A stretch of DNA of 64,000 bases from Methanolobus sp. ZRKC5 (GTDB lineage Archaea; Halobacteriota; Methanosarcinia; Methanosarcinales; Methanosarcinaceae), in NCBI RefSeq assembly GCF_038446525.1, contig NZ_CP151792.1, forward strand, positions 186,001 through 250,000, read 5' to 3'. Both the position numbers and the translations under genes were made by a program. The notes under the pieces are model-generated. The model saw nothing but the letters and a program-made list of their open reading frames with translations. It did not search any database and was not told the origin of the DNA. Below are positions 27,203 through 36,530 of the stretch, one piece after another; position 1 is the first letter of the stretch; each line of letters begins with the position of its first letter.

Positions 27203-29356
27203 ATGAGTTCTCAATTTATTATAAGTAATATTGCAAAAGATCTTGAATTAAATGACCTTTCAATTAAATATACAATTGAACTTTTTGAAGATGGGGCAAC
27301 CATCCCTTTTATTGCAAGGTACCGAAAAGAAAAAACCCATGGTCTGGATGAGACTAATATCCGCTCCATATCTGAAAAATATGAATATTACAAAGAGCTC
27401 GAAAAAAGAAAAGAAATCATTTTAAAGACAATTGAAGGCCAGGACAAACTAACCCTTGAACTTAAGCAGAAGATACTTGGCTGTACCGATAAAAACATTC
27501 TTGAGGACATGTACCTCCCTTTCAAGCCCAGAAAAATGACACGGGCTACCATTGCAAAAGAAAAGGGTCTTGAGCCGCTTGCTGATCTGATATACCTTCA
27601 GCAAAATATAAAAGGAACAAAAAAATCAATCGTCTCAAAATATATTGATCCAAAAAAAGGAGTACAGACATACGAAGATGCCCTTGCCGGCGCTTTGGAC
27701 ATTATTGCTGAACTGATATCAAACAACGAGTTCACGCGAGGATTGGTAAGGAATATTATTCAGAAAAGGGGTTTTATATCCTCAAAAGCAAAGAAAGACT
27801 GGATTGAAAAAAAATCAAAGTTCCAGAATTATTATGAATTTTCTGAATTAATACAAAAATCACCATCTCACAGGATGCTTGCGATTCGACGTGGATCAGC
27901 AGAGGATGTGCTTACCTGGAAGATTGAAGTTGATGAAGAGCACATAATAGGTCTGATCGAGTCAGATGTTGTTAAAAGAAGTGACTTTTTATTCACCGCA
28001 GAAATCAAGGATTCAGTAAAAGATAGTTTTAAAAGACTGATATTCCCTTCCATTGAAAAAGAAGTATTTAACCTCAAAATGGAGGATGCTGAAAAAGAAG
28101 CCATAAAGGTGTTTTCAAGGAACCTCAAAAATCTGCTTCTATCACCTCCTGCCGGCGCTAGAATAATAATGGGTATAGACCCCGGTTACCGGTCAGGATG
28201 TAAGGTTGTTGTAATCGACAAAAATGGAGATTTTAAGAAATTTAATGTGATCTATCCACATGAGCCTCAAAAAAGAGAGGATGAAGCATCCAGAATTCTC
28301 CTGAATCTAATTGAGCAATATGAAATCGAGCTGATCTCAATTGGAAATGGTACTGCTTCTAAGGAAACCGATATTTTTGTAAGGGATATTATAAACAGGC
28401 ATGACCTCAACATAAGATCAGTTGTGGTCAGTGAAGCGGGGGCATCGGTTTATTCTGCGTCTGAAACTGCCATTCGAGAATTTCCTGATATGGACATAAC
28501 AGTCAGGGGTGCTATCAGTATTGCCAGAAGACTGCAGGATCCACTTGCGGAATTGGTTAAAATTGATCCTAAATCAATAGGTGTGGGCCAGTATCAGCAT
28601 GATATTGACCAGAAAGAATTAAAGAGATTCCTTGATATGACAGTTGAATCCTGTGTTAACTATGTGGGGGTCGAGCTCAATACTGCCTCAGTTGAATTAT
28701 TGTCATATGCATCAGGTATCAAAAGAGCAATTGCTGAGAATATCGTACTATACAGAACTGAACACGGCTCTTTTAAGAGCAGAAAGGAGCTTAATAAAGT
28801 GTCCAGACTGGGCCCAAGAACATTTGAACAATGTGCCGGTTTTTTGAGAATACGGGCTAGTTCTAACCCACTTGATAATTCTGCGATCCATCCTGAGACG
28901 TACCATATTGTCGAAAAAATGGCTGCCGACAGAAAAGTCAGTCTCGATCAGATAATTGGGAATGAGAAGTTAATATCATTGATAGATATTGATAAATATG
29001 TAACAAAAGATTTCGGAATTCCTACGTTGACAGATATACTGGATGAATTGAAGAAGCCGGGTATTGATCCTAGAAAAGAGTTTAAAAGCGTGGAATTTTC
29101 TTCAGAGATCAACGATCTGGAGGATTTGACAGAGGATATGATACTTGAAGGTAATGTAACCAATGTGACGAATTTCGGTGCTTTTGTCGATATAGGTGTT
29201 CATCAGGACGGACTGATCCATATTTCAAAATTGAGTGACAGCTTTGTAAAAGATCCCAATGATGTAGTTTCTGTTGGCGATACTGTAACTGTCAAGGTTT
29301 TGGACGTTGATGTTGCCTTAAAGAGAGTATCTCTTGAGATGGTGAAGGAGAAATGA
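27203..29356 (+). CDS. tex: Tex-like S1 RNA-binding protein
   Basis: 717 residues. The N-terminal Tex domain (DGATIPFIARYRKEKTHGLD) is followed by a YqgF/RNase H-like domain (IMGIDPGYRSGCKVVVID, about residues 322-420), helix-hairpin-helix segments (LNTASVELLSYASGIKRAIA) and a C-terminal S1 domain (GNVTNVTNFGAFVDIGVHQD, about 648-712). Tex is a nucleic-acid-binding protein tied to transcription in bacteria. It is widespread there and uncommon in archaea, so bacterial origin is likely. ATG 27203 follows aggatg at good distance; ATG 27194 is also possible. A long poly-domain match makes the call secure. Confidence 0.9.
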   Translation: MSSQFIISNIAKDLELNDLSIKYTIELFEDGATIPFIARYRKEKTHGLDETNIRSISEKYEYYKELEKRKEIILKTIEGQDKLTLELKQKILGCTDKNILEDMYLPFKPRKMTRATIAKEKGLEPLADLIYLQQNIKGTKKSIVSKYIDPKKGVQTYEDALAGALDIIAELISNNEFTRGLVRNIIQKRGFISSKAKKDWIEKKSKFQNYYEFSELIQKSPSHRMLAIRRGSAEDVLTWKIEVDEEHIIGLIESDVVKRSDFLFTAEIKDSVKDSFKRLIFPSIEKEVFNLKMEDAEKEAIKVFSRNLKNLLLSPPAGARIIMGIDPGYRSGCKVVVIDKNGDFKKFNVIYPHEPQKREDEASRILLNLIEQYEIELISIGNGTASKETDIFVRDIINRHDLNIRSVVVSEAGASVYSASETAIREFPDMDITVRGAISIARRLQDPLAELVKIDPKSIGVGQYQHDIDQKELKRFLDMTVESCVNYVGVELNTASVELLSYASGIKRAIAENIVLYRTEHGSFKSRKELNKVSRLGPRTFEQCAGFLRIRASSNPLDNSAIHPETYHIVEKMAADRKVSLDQIIGNEKLISLIDIDKYVTKDFGIPTLTDILDELKKPGIDPRKEFKSVEFSSEINDLEDLTEDMILEGNVTNVTNFGAFVDIGVHQDGLIHISKLSDSFVKDPNDVVSVGDTVTVKVLDVDVALKRVSLEMVKEK

Positions 29357-29524
29357 TTACAATGAAGGGAAAAGTAATGAGGTTAATTACGAAAATATCG
29401 GAATTTTCGAAAGATTTCGGATTTGAACCATAAGTAACAACTTCTCATGATTTTTCATTTTTACGGTTAATTGAATGATGGGGATTTCCATACTCCCCAC
29501 TCACAATCGATATATGTATCGTTT

Positions 29525-31255
29525 TCACTCGATGTTATTACCGGATACCTCCTTAATATACGGCCCCAATATCATATCCTTATATGCTCCACCTGCCGGA
29601 ACCTTTGGATACAATATCTCTTCCCTGTCCGTACAAATTTCCAGGAAGCAAGGTCCTTCTGCATTAAGGAAGGCTTCCACGCCATCTTTCAGATCACTTC
29701 TATCGGTAATCCTTTCTGCATAACTGAAACCAAATGACCTTGCAATCTCAGCAAAGTGAACATCTTTTGGTCTCTCAGTTCCTGTCCTTATCCCTTCATA
29801 AGCTACATCCTGCAGGTTCATGACCATTCCATCACTCCTGTTGTTCAGCATGAGTACCTTGATGGGTAGGTCCAGTGAAGCAACAGTATGCAGTTCTCCC
29901 AGATTCATTCTAAGACTTCCGTCACCGTCTATGGCAATGACAGTCGCATCGGGATTTGCATAGTGGACACCGATAGACGTTGGCATGGAAAAGCCCATTG
30001 TTCCAAAGGAGCCGGAGGTCATGAAGGACTTTGCCGTCTGCATTGGAAAGTGCTGGGCGGCTAGCATCTGGTGATTACCGACACCTGTGGTTATTCTTGT
30101 GTTGCTGTCAACATAGGTTGCAAGCAGTGCCATGACTTCAGCAGATTGGATGTACTGGGACTGACGGTTGTAATCCAGAGGCCAGGACCTCTTCAGGAAT
30201 CTGGCACGTTCCTGCCAGTCATGGATATTCAACGTGATGTTGTGCTTTTTAGCATAGCTCAGCAGGTCCCGGATAGCTGTGGCAGCATCCCCGATAAATG
30301 AGAATTTTGGCCCTCGTTCTATCTTTATCTGGTGCATCTTCTCTGGGTTGATATCTATGTAGGCTATGTCGGTGCCTATTGCAAACCCGACCTTTTCTGC
30401 AACCCTGTCATCCCAGCGGACACCGATGGCGAAGAAGAAGTCGTTCTCCTGAATGAGCATATTAGCGGATGGTGTTCCAAACATCCCCAACATCCCGAGG
30501 TTGAGGTCTTTTCGCTCGTCAACGACACCTTTTGCCATGAGAGTATTAACTGAAGGTATTCCGAAATACTCGTTGAACTCCCTGATGGCATGACTTCCTG
30601 CTTCGCAGTTCAGGCCACCGCCAAGATATAGAAGTGGTCTTTTGGAGTTCAGGATCATCTGGAAAAACTCTTCGCATTGTTCCTCGCACAGATGCCTGTC
30701 ATCGTGATAACTTTCCTCGAACCTCAGGACGTTCATGTTCTGGTATTCATGCATCTTCTGCTGTTTGTCCAGAGGAACATCTATGACAACAGGCCCGGGT
30801 TTTCCTGATCTTGCAAAGTAGTAGGCGTCTTTGATTATTGATTCGAGATCATCTTCATTTGATACCTGTATGACCTTCTTGGCAGCGTCCCCGAAGACTC
30901 CTTTAACATTGATATGCTGGAATGAGTCGGTGCCTATCTTATGCTCAGGGACCTGCCCTGCGAAAACAAGCAAGGGAATACAGTCACCAAAAGCATCAGC
31001 AACGCTTGTGAGTGTGTTAGTAATGGCAGGTCCGGATGTGACTATGGCTACACCGACCTCATTGCTTGACCTGGAATACCCTGCTGCACTGAACGCCGAT
31101 GACTGCTCGTTGGAGTTGACTACGATCTCAATATCACTCTGCGCAAGCGCATGGAATACCGGAAGTATTGCCGCTCCCGTATACCCAAAGATATGTTTGA
31201 CCCCAAGGTCTTCCAGACTTTTAACTAAGATCTCTGCTCCATTCATTTCTTCCAT
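29525..31255 (-). CDS. Thiamine-diphosphate enzyme of the acetolactate synthase family
   Basis: 576 residues. The three TPP-enzyme domains are present: an N-terminal pyrimidine-binding domain (GVKHIFGYTGAAILPVFHAL; catalytic Glu in SNEQSSAFSAAG), a central domain (RPLLYLGGGLNCEAGSHAI), and a C-terminal pyrophosphate-binding motif (AIDGDGSLRMNLGELHT, ending NNRSD). It resembles IlvB, which joins two pyruvates to acetolactate. No small regulatory subunit (IlvH) lies beside it, and NNRSDGM departs from the usual NNxxLGM, so another 2-oxoacid reaction is possible. Start ATG 31255 follows ggagag. Confidence 0.8.
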   Translation of the reverse strand: MEEMNGAEILVKSLEDLGVKHIFGYTGAAILPVFHALAQSDIEIVVNSNEQSSAFSAAGYSRSSNEVGVAIVTSGPAITNTLTSVADAFGDCIPLLVFAGQVPEHKIGTDSFQHINVKGVFGDAAKKVIQVSNEDDLESIIKDAYYFARSGKPGPVVIDVPLDKQQKMHEYQNMNVLRFEESYHDDRHLCEEQCEEFFQMILNSKRPLLYLGGGLNCEAGSHAIREFNEYFGIPSVNTLMAKGVVDERKDLNLGMLGMFGTPSANMLIQENDFFFAIGVRWDDRVAEKVGFAIGTDIAYIDINPEKMHQIKIERGPKFSFIGDAATAIRDLLSYAKKHNITLNIHDWQERARFLKRSWPLDYNRQSQYIQSAEVMALLATYVDSNTRITTGVGNHQMLAAQHFPMQTAKSFMTSGSFGTMGFSMPTSIGVHYANPDATVIAIDGDGSLRMNLGELHTVASLDLPIKVLMLNNRSDGMVMNLQDVAYEGIRTGTERPKDVHFAEIARSFGFSYAERITDRSDLKDGVEAFLNAEGPCFLEICTDREEILYPKVPAGGAYKDMILGPYIKEVSGNNIE

Positions 31256-31506
31256 TTCAACTCTCCGTGGAAAGAACGATTCCGACACAGGATACACTAA
31301 TCAGTAAATTAACCAAAAACAGCGCACTTGAGCCAGAAAAGTTCCGATTATCGTGCTCAAGCGTGTAACACTACCACTACTACAGACACATTGCGTAAAG
31401 TGCGAGTTGTGATAGGATTAAACATTATTAGATTGGAGGGTCGAGGTGATATTTAAGATTATTGGGAATGACAAAGTTTAATTTAATTTATGATTTAGTG
31501 AGTTGA

Positions 31507-31695
31507 TTAGTATATCTCATCATTTGTTGAATTTTCCCAAGATTCAGCAAGTTGAAATAATAAATCGCGAACATCTCCTTTGTATCGATTAACTTCATAT
31601 ATTAATAGAGTAGTATCATGTTCAACTGGAAGATATTTAAGAAGAAGCCTAACATATTGAGCTTTAGTTGTCTCTGTTTTAAGGCAATTCAGCAA
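31507..31695 (-). CDS. Hypothetical protein, possibly a 3' gene remnant
   Basis: 62 residues from the nearest start (MLNCLKTETTKAQYVRLLLK). The same frame is open about 33 codons further upstream (SDQIILRKLISQLESNKVST) with no standard start codon. It therefore looks like the C-terminal part of a helical protein that lost its start. No family recognised. Confidence 0.35.
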   Translation of the reverse strand: MLNCLKTETTKAQYVRLLLKYLPVEHDTTLLIYEVNRYKGDVRDLLFQLAESWENSTNDEIY

Positions 31696-31857
31696 TTCAA
31701 GTGCTTTATTTGTTGATACTTTGTTACTTTCTAATTGACTGATTAACTTGCGCAGAATTATTTGATCAGAAACTAAGTTAAGTAAACTTTTTGGACTAAA
31801 CTATTTTATGAAAGAAAAAGAAAGTGGCCAGGGAAAATGCCATTCCTACATTTAGAA

Positions 31858-33678
31858 TTACGATTTCCTTACTAGCACAACCAGGAAAACCATAAATAAG
31901 GATATCCAGAGTTCAAAACCCGGAAGTCCCTTTTTTTTAGCCTCTGGAATTACGGTTTCTTCCAGGGTTGGAATTACTTCAGATCCATCAGGTAATGTCA
32001 TTGGAGTTGTTGGATCCTTTGAAATCAGTTCAACTTCTGCAACCTCACCTTTCTTTATAGCCTGCTCCCCATAATTTTGCAGTTGCTCTGTATTGGTGTT
32101 CATGGCAAAGAAATCAAAATTACCATCATCAAATGCTGTAATGTCAACATCATATTCATCTGTATTCGGAAGAATGAAATACCATGAATAGCCTCCTTCT
32201 CCATCTCCCATCCTCGTAACGTAAGCATTCGGGATCTCGAAGATCATTTCATCATCATCGATAGCACCCAGTTGACGGCCACTATTGTCAGTGATCAGAA
32301 TATTTACCGGACATTGTCCAAAGCCTACCAATGCACCTGCATCCCCAATCAGGTCACCTGTTTCAGAAACAAATTCTCCGGCTGTAGTCCATAGGGCATA
32401 GTGAAAATCACTTGGGTCTTTGGTCGTATTGTATTCATTCCTGTATCCTTGAGAGGTATCACCTGCGATTGGTGAAAAAACATCTTCCCATACGCTGATA
32501 GACATTACTTCAGGCTTCTGGCTATACCATGGATCAAAGACCATTCCGGTCTTTTTCCAGTTAGTCCCTTTAGGATATACAACGACCGCATGGTGGGCGC
32601 TGTATGAGCCTTCTATGGGGCCAAAATCATATCCGCTCAAAAGGTGACATTCTTCAGGATTAGACTGCATTTTACTCAAAAATACCAATACATTGGATTG
32701 ATATGCTCCACAGGTAAATTCTCCGTATTCATCATTTGTAATAGAATACAGGTTTGTAGCATAGCCCGGATTCATGCTGCTAAAAGGTGCCCACACATCT
32801 CCGGCTTTTAGGTCTCTGTGATAGGGACCTTCCGGTATCCGTTGTTTGTAGAGCCGGATAACTTCCTGGAAATCTGCTTTCTTGTCACAAGGGCATGTTA
32901 CAACCACTTCTGCCTGGTCTACTATTTCTCCATCCATTCTGGCAAAAACAGTGCAAGTACCGATCTCTTCTGATGTGAAAACACCATTTCGATCAATTGT
33001 TCCTATAATTACATTGCTTCTGAACTCACTAAGTGATTTGGATTGTCCAACAATCCATTTTACATCACTGTGATCTATCTCTGAATAAATACCACCTCTT
33101 TCTTTTTTCAAAGTGAAATCGATAGTTTTACCGCATTCGATCTCTTGATAAGTAGGAGTAATGAAAAAGTCATCTGTTTCATCTGCTTCAGCCATTATAA
33201 AAAAATTCAAATATCTAAGATCTCGAGATTGTTTACTCGACACTTGTACAGCATGAAAACTACTTGTTTTATATGTAAGCTGATCAGAATCTGAGTTTAC
33301 AAGATAGGACAACATGAATTCGTTAGTTGAATTATGTATTCTCTTTATAGGAAAGCCACGTTTGAGGAGCGACCATCCTTTGGTATCCACTCCTTCAACT
33401 TCAATTATAGTACGAACCCCTGCCTGCTTGTTTTCCGGAGTAATATCAACTAAAAATGTGACATAATCACCCCTTCCTTCAACATGGTACGCAGGGTCGC
33501 ATCCTACTATATCCCCATTGGGAAAGGTGAACATGAAGGTATATTCTCCAGAAGGGTCCTGAAATTCATAAGTTGGAGCTGCCGATGCGACAATGATCGC
33601 CGAAGTAAAAAGCGTTATAGAAAGAATCAGAATAATCAGCAATCTATCTTTTTTAAAATTTGTATTGTTTAAGCACAT
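31858..33678 (-). CDS. Surface protein with a PGF-CTERM-like anchor
   Basis: 606 residues: signal peptide (LLIILILSITLFTSAIIVAS), a long exported region with an Ig-like stretch (IDRNGVFTSEEIGTCTVFAR, about 200-260), then a cysteine pair (TCPCDKK) and a possible papain-like or lipase-like region with GPIEGSYSAHHAVVVYPKG (I do not assign it). The C-terminal tail is LPGFELWISLFMVFLVVLV plus RKS. PGF-CTERM tails are processed by archaeosortase A and lipid-linked to the cell surface. Start ATG follows gaggtaag. A small lipoprotein-like frame overlaps its 5' end. Confidence 0.75.
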   Translation of the reverse strand: MCLNNTNFKKDRLLIILILSITLFTSAIIVASAAPTYEFQDPSGEYTFMFTFPNGDIVGCDPAYHVEGRGDYVTFLVDITPENKQAGVRTIIEVEGVDTKGWSLLKRGFPIKRIHNSTNEFMLSYLVNSDSDQLTYKTSSFHAVQVSSKQSRDLRYLNFFIMAEADETDDFFITPTYQEIECGKTIDFTLKKERGGIYSEIDHSDVKWIVGQSKSLSEFRSNVIIGTIDRNGVFTSEEIGTCTVFARMDGEIVDQAEVVVTCPCDKKADFQEVIRLYKQRIPEGPYHRDLKAGDVWAPFSSMNPGYATNLYSITNDEYGEFTCGAYQSNVLVFLSKMQSNPEECHLLSGYDFGPIEGSYSAHHAVVVYPKGTNWKKTGMVFDPWYSQKPEVMSISVWEDVFSPIAGDTSQGYRNEYNTTKDPSDFHYALWTTAGEFVSETGDLIGDAGALVGFGQCPVNILITDNSGRQLGAIDDDEMIFEIPNAYVTRMGDGEGGYSWYFILPNTDEYDVDITAFDDGNFDFFAMNTNTEQLQNYGEQAIKKGEVAEVELISKDPTTPMTLPDGSEVIPTLEETVIPEAKKKGLPGFELWISLFMVFLVVLVRKS

Positions 33679-33778
33679 ACTTACCTCTGTATAAAGAAAC
33701 AGAATTATCTATGCAGCCTGTACTAATCAAAACAAATGTGGTACATACAATTACTAGAATAATCTTAATTTTAAGCAT
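33653..33778 (-). CDS. Possible small lipoprotein
   Basis: 41 residues: MLKIKIILVIVCTTFVLIST followed by GCIDNS, a lipobox-like signal end, and a short basic tail. It overlaps the start of the surface-protein gene by 26 bp in another frame, an arrangement compatible with translational coupling. Too short to be sure. Confidence 0.35.
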   Translation of the reverse strand: MLKIKIILVIVCTTFVLISTGCIDNSVSLYRGKYVLKQYKF

Positions 33779-33933
33779 AGAATGCCTATCAAAGTAATGA
33801 TATATATATTCTGTTAAAAATTTAACGTAAAGATAATCTATACACACTACAAATATGAGGCTCTGGATGCCCGGTTTGCTTCCATAAATATCAGATAAAT
33901 CGTGATTATTGTCTGTTTCATAGCCAGTAATCC

Positions 33934-34300
33934 TTATTTAGTTTGGAAAAACAAGAAACTGACGCATTCAGTCATCCATTTCCCCACCTCCCTCGTCCTA
34001 CAAAACAGCACATTTTCCCCGTTCCACATATCGATCTCCGGCAACACATCATCAAAACATTCGATGTTCTCAAAACCTTCCGGCTCCAGCATCTGCTTCA
34101 GATCATCAAACACAAAGAAATGAGTCCAGAAGCGATAGACATCAAAATTGTCAGAATTGTCCATCACGATATGCTGTTACAGTATCACCTTCTCGTTCGG
34201 ATACAGGAAAGAATCTGAGAGTATCAGGTATGGGCTGTCCTTCCAGAAGCCGCTCTTTTCCATCTCCCATGACCTTTCTGAGACTTTCAGTATTAAAAAA
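33934..34300 (-). pseudogene. Relic of a methyltransferase-like gene
   Basis: Minus-strand reading gives EKSGFWKDSPYLILSDSFLY, a stop codon, then YRFWTHFFVFDDLKQMLEPE and GFENIECFDDVLP. The last part is the common C-terminal pattern of class I SAM methyltransferases. The N-terminal SAM-binding motif is missing, and an internal TAA breaks the frame. The repeat element at 34312 begins right where the homology ends, so that element may have truncated it. Confidence 0.5.
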
Positions 34301-34311
34301 GTTCAAACTTT

Positions 34312-34518
34312 GGCTCTATAGAAATCCTCAGTATTCAGGTGAGAAGAAAAGCTAATGGGTTTCTAAGTGCTATTTTACATTAAATGAGGATGAGAAAACG
34401 CTTACTATAGGGGCTCCTGTAATAAAAAAAAGGGGTGAGGGGTTCGGGTGAGAGGGGAAAATCCTATTGAGAGGATTTCAATGTCGTTTTTTGTTCAAAT
34501 AAGGATTTCTACAGAACC
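34312..34518 (+). mobile_element. Second repeat family, complete copy (207 bp)
   Basis: Starts ggctctatagaaatcct and ends aaggatttctacagaacc, which are inverted repeats with few mismatches. The interior has aatgaggatgagaaaacg and a G-rich block (aggggtgaggggttcgggtg) shared with copies near 26828 and 55261. No coding capacity. It resembles a MITE of an unrelated, unidentified transposon. Confidence 0.65.
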
Positions 34519-34655
34519 ATAAAATCGGTATTTCTTATGCTGCTACCAAATTACATGTAATCCATTTACCAGAATAAAATCAAAAAGTTAATAAATAAAT
34601 AGTGTAACATAAAATGGACAATTAATTACCAAATAAAATGGTTGGATGGTAAAAA

Positions 34656-36119
34656 ATGAAATCAAAAATAGTAGTAGCATTGCTCTTGATAGGCATAATT
34701 GCACTTTCGGGATGTACAGACATAAGTGACTCATATAAGCCTGGAAGCTTCGGAGCAACCGAAGAAGAGCAGCAGATCGTAGAGGCAGTAACGGATAAAT
34801 ATGGCGATATGACAGCCACAGGCGAACCACGACTTCTTGAAGTGATGATGACATCAGCAACACAAAATTTCATACCAGTCGATAAAGTACTGAAATATTC
34901 AAAGGATTCAGAAGAATTGTACGCATGGTTCATCTATGATAACTTTGAGAACGACATAATAAGTGTAGAATGGATATACCTTGACACTGATTTCTCGATA
35001 TATACCTTCGAATCAGAAACTGGCGAAGACTTTGGACGCGGAACATTCATTCTTGAAAAGCCTGATGAAGGCTGGCCACTTGGAGATTACAAAGTAATAA
35101 TAAGCGGAGCAGGAGTCGAAGAATCCGTAGAATTTGAAATAATAGACGGAGCAACTGTTTCAACACCTCTGGAACTAGCCGGTGCAACAATCAACAGCCA
35201 AAAAGCAGAATTTGAAAACGCAGACTCAACAGATGAACTACCAACTCCACAAAGCGGATTCACAGCAGAAAGCACATCATCCAGCTTCGTAGGAGAATGG
35301 ACTTCAAACTGGGGCGATATGATATTCACACAATCAGGTGACAAGATAATTGGTGAATACACACACGACGAGGGAAGACTTGAAGGTGTTGTAAACGGCG
35401 ATGTATTCATAGGAACCTGGTCCGAAAGCCCTTCATACGCAGAACCAAACGATGCAGGTGACGCAGAACTTAAACTAAGCAGTGATGGAAATTCATTCCA
35501 AGGAAACTGGAGATATGGCTCTGATAGTGCAGGATGGAGCGGTGGCTGGACAGGAACCAGAATGGAGCAGTCAACAACTGCAACCACGACATCACCATCA
35601 TCAGACACAGTACCTGGCTGGTATCTCACAACAGTTGAAGACTACGGTGACAAGGTAGTAAGCACACATGACTACTACAGCTACGATGTAGATTACGAAA
35701 GAGCGAATGTCTGGACCAGTGACATCGGAGACAAAGGCGAAACTGCACAGGTAAGAACGATCTCTGAAGAACCAAATGACTTCTACGCCGCCGAAGAAGA
35801 GATTTCAATCAAAGTAAGAAAGGAAGCCACCTTCATGGAAACTGGCGGACTTGGACTTGGTGATACAAGCGCCATTGACATAGATATGGCAGATATGGCA
35901 ATTGACAGAGGTTCCTCAAGCCACTATTATCTGGAAGATGAAACATATGGAGCTTACTTCAAGATGGACTGGCAGGATGCAACAGGCACCATCAAAGAAG
36001 GAACATTCAAAGCAAATGCACCGAGAGAAAACGCATTTAGTGGTTCGTTCAGAATACTTTACTACTATAGTAATGGAGCATCCTACAGAACAAACTACAT
36101 ATACGAATGGAGAGAGTGA
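34656..36119 (+). CDS. Lipoprotein, tandem paralogue 1
   Basis: 487 residues with lipoprotein signal KIVVALLLIGIIALSGC (lipobox ALSGC). An N-terminal domain includes SDSYKPGSFGATEEEQQIVE and YAWFIYDNFENDIISVEWIY. A middle domain has repeated WxGxW-like strands (FVGEWTSNWGDMIFTQSGDK, then GTWSESPSYAEP). A Ser/Thr linker and a C-terminal beta domain end in YIYEWRE. It is a surface-anchored protein of unknown function. A paralogue follows 410 bp downstream. The first 250 bp are almost identical in DNA, while the rest has diverged. A hairpin with T tract follows the stop. Confidence 0.75.
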   Translation: MKSKIVVALLLIGIIALSGCTDISDSYKPGSFGATEEEQQIVEAVTDKYGDMTATGEPRLLEVMMTSATQNFIPVDKVLKYSKDSEELYAWFIYDNFENDIISVEWIYLDTDFSIYTFESETGEDFGRGTFILEKPDEGWPLGDYKVIISGAGVEESVEFEIIDGATVSTPLELAGATINSQKAEFENADSTDELPTPQSGFTAESTSSSFVGEWTSNWGDMIFTQSGDKIIGEYTHDEGRLEGVVNGDVFIGTWSESPSYAEPNDAGDAELKLSSDGNSFQGNWRYGSDSAGWSGGWTGTRMEQSTTATTTSPSSDTVPGWYLTTVEDYGDKVVSTHDYYSYDVDYERANVWTSDIGDKGETAQVRTISEEPNDFYAAEEEISIKVRKEATFMETGGLGLGDTSAIDIDMADMAIDRGSSSHYYLEDETYGAYFKMDWQDATGTIKEGTFKANAPRENAFSGSFRILYYYSNGASYRTNYIYEWRE

Positions 36120-36140
36120 TTCTCTTCCATTTCTCTTTTT
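36109..36140 (+). terminator. Terminator of lipoprotein gene 1
   Basis: ggagaga pairs with tctcttcc, followed by atttctcttttttt. The stem overlaps the last codons and stop of the gene; the same arrangement follows its paralogue. Confidence 0.5.
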
Positions 36141-36530
36141 TTATTTTGAATTGCATAATCGAGTGAGCAAATCAATCTTTTGATTATTTCCTTGATTTCA
36201 GGAAAACAACGTTTATTATAGTATTACTCTCCTGTATCATGTCATTTCCATAAATCACTTATTCAGTTTTTACTCTGCAGATTTTTGCTCAAAACATGAA
36301 AAGCAATTATTCCAGACTGTAATTGCTTGCTAAGCAAATGTTTCATAATTACAGATTTTATGGTGTCAATAAACTGCACGTAATCCATTGAAAATATTGG
36401 ATCAACTACATGTTTTTTAAATCAGACCAGGATGTTCGTTATATGCATAAAAAATAGGTCAATTAATAAAGAAAGAAAGTAAAACCAAATTGCATAATAA
36501 ATTAACAAATAAAAGGTTGAATGGTACAAA
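36141..36530. other. Intergenic between the tandem lipoproteins
   Basis: AT-rich, no gene seen. Presumably carries the promoter of the second copy. Confidence 0.45.
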
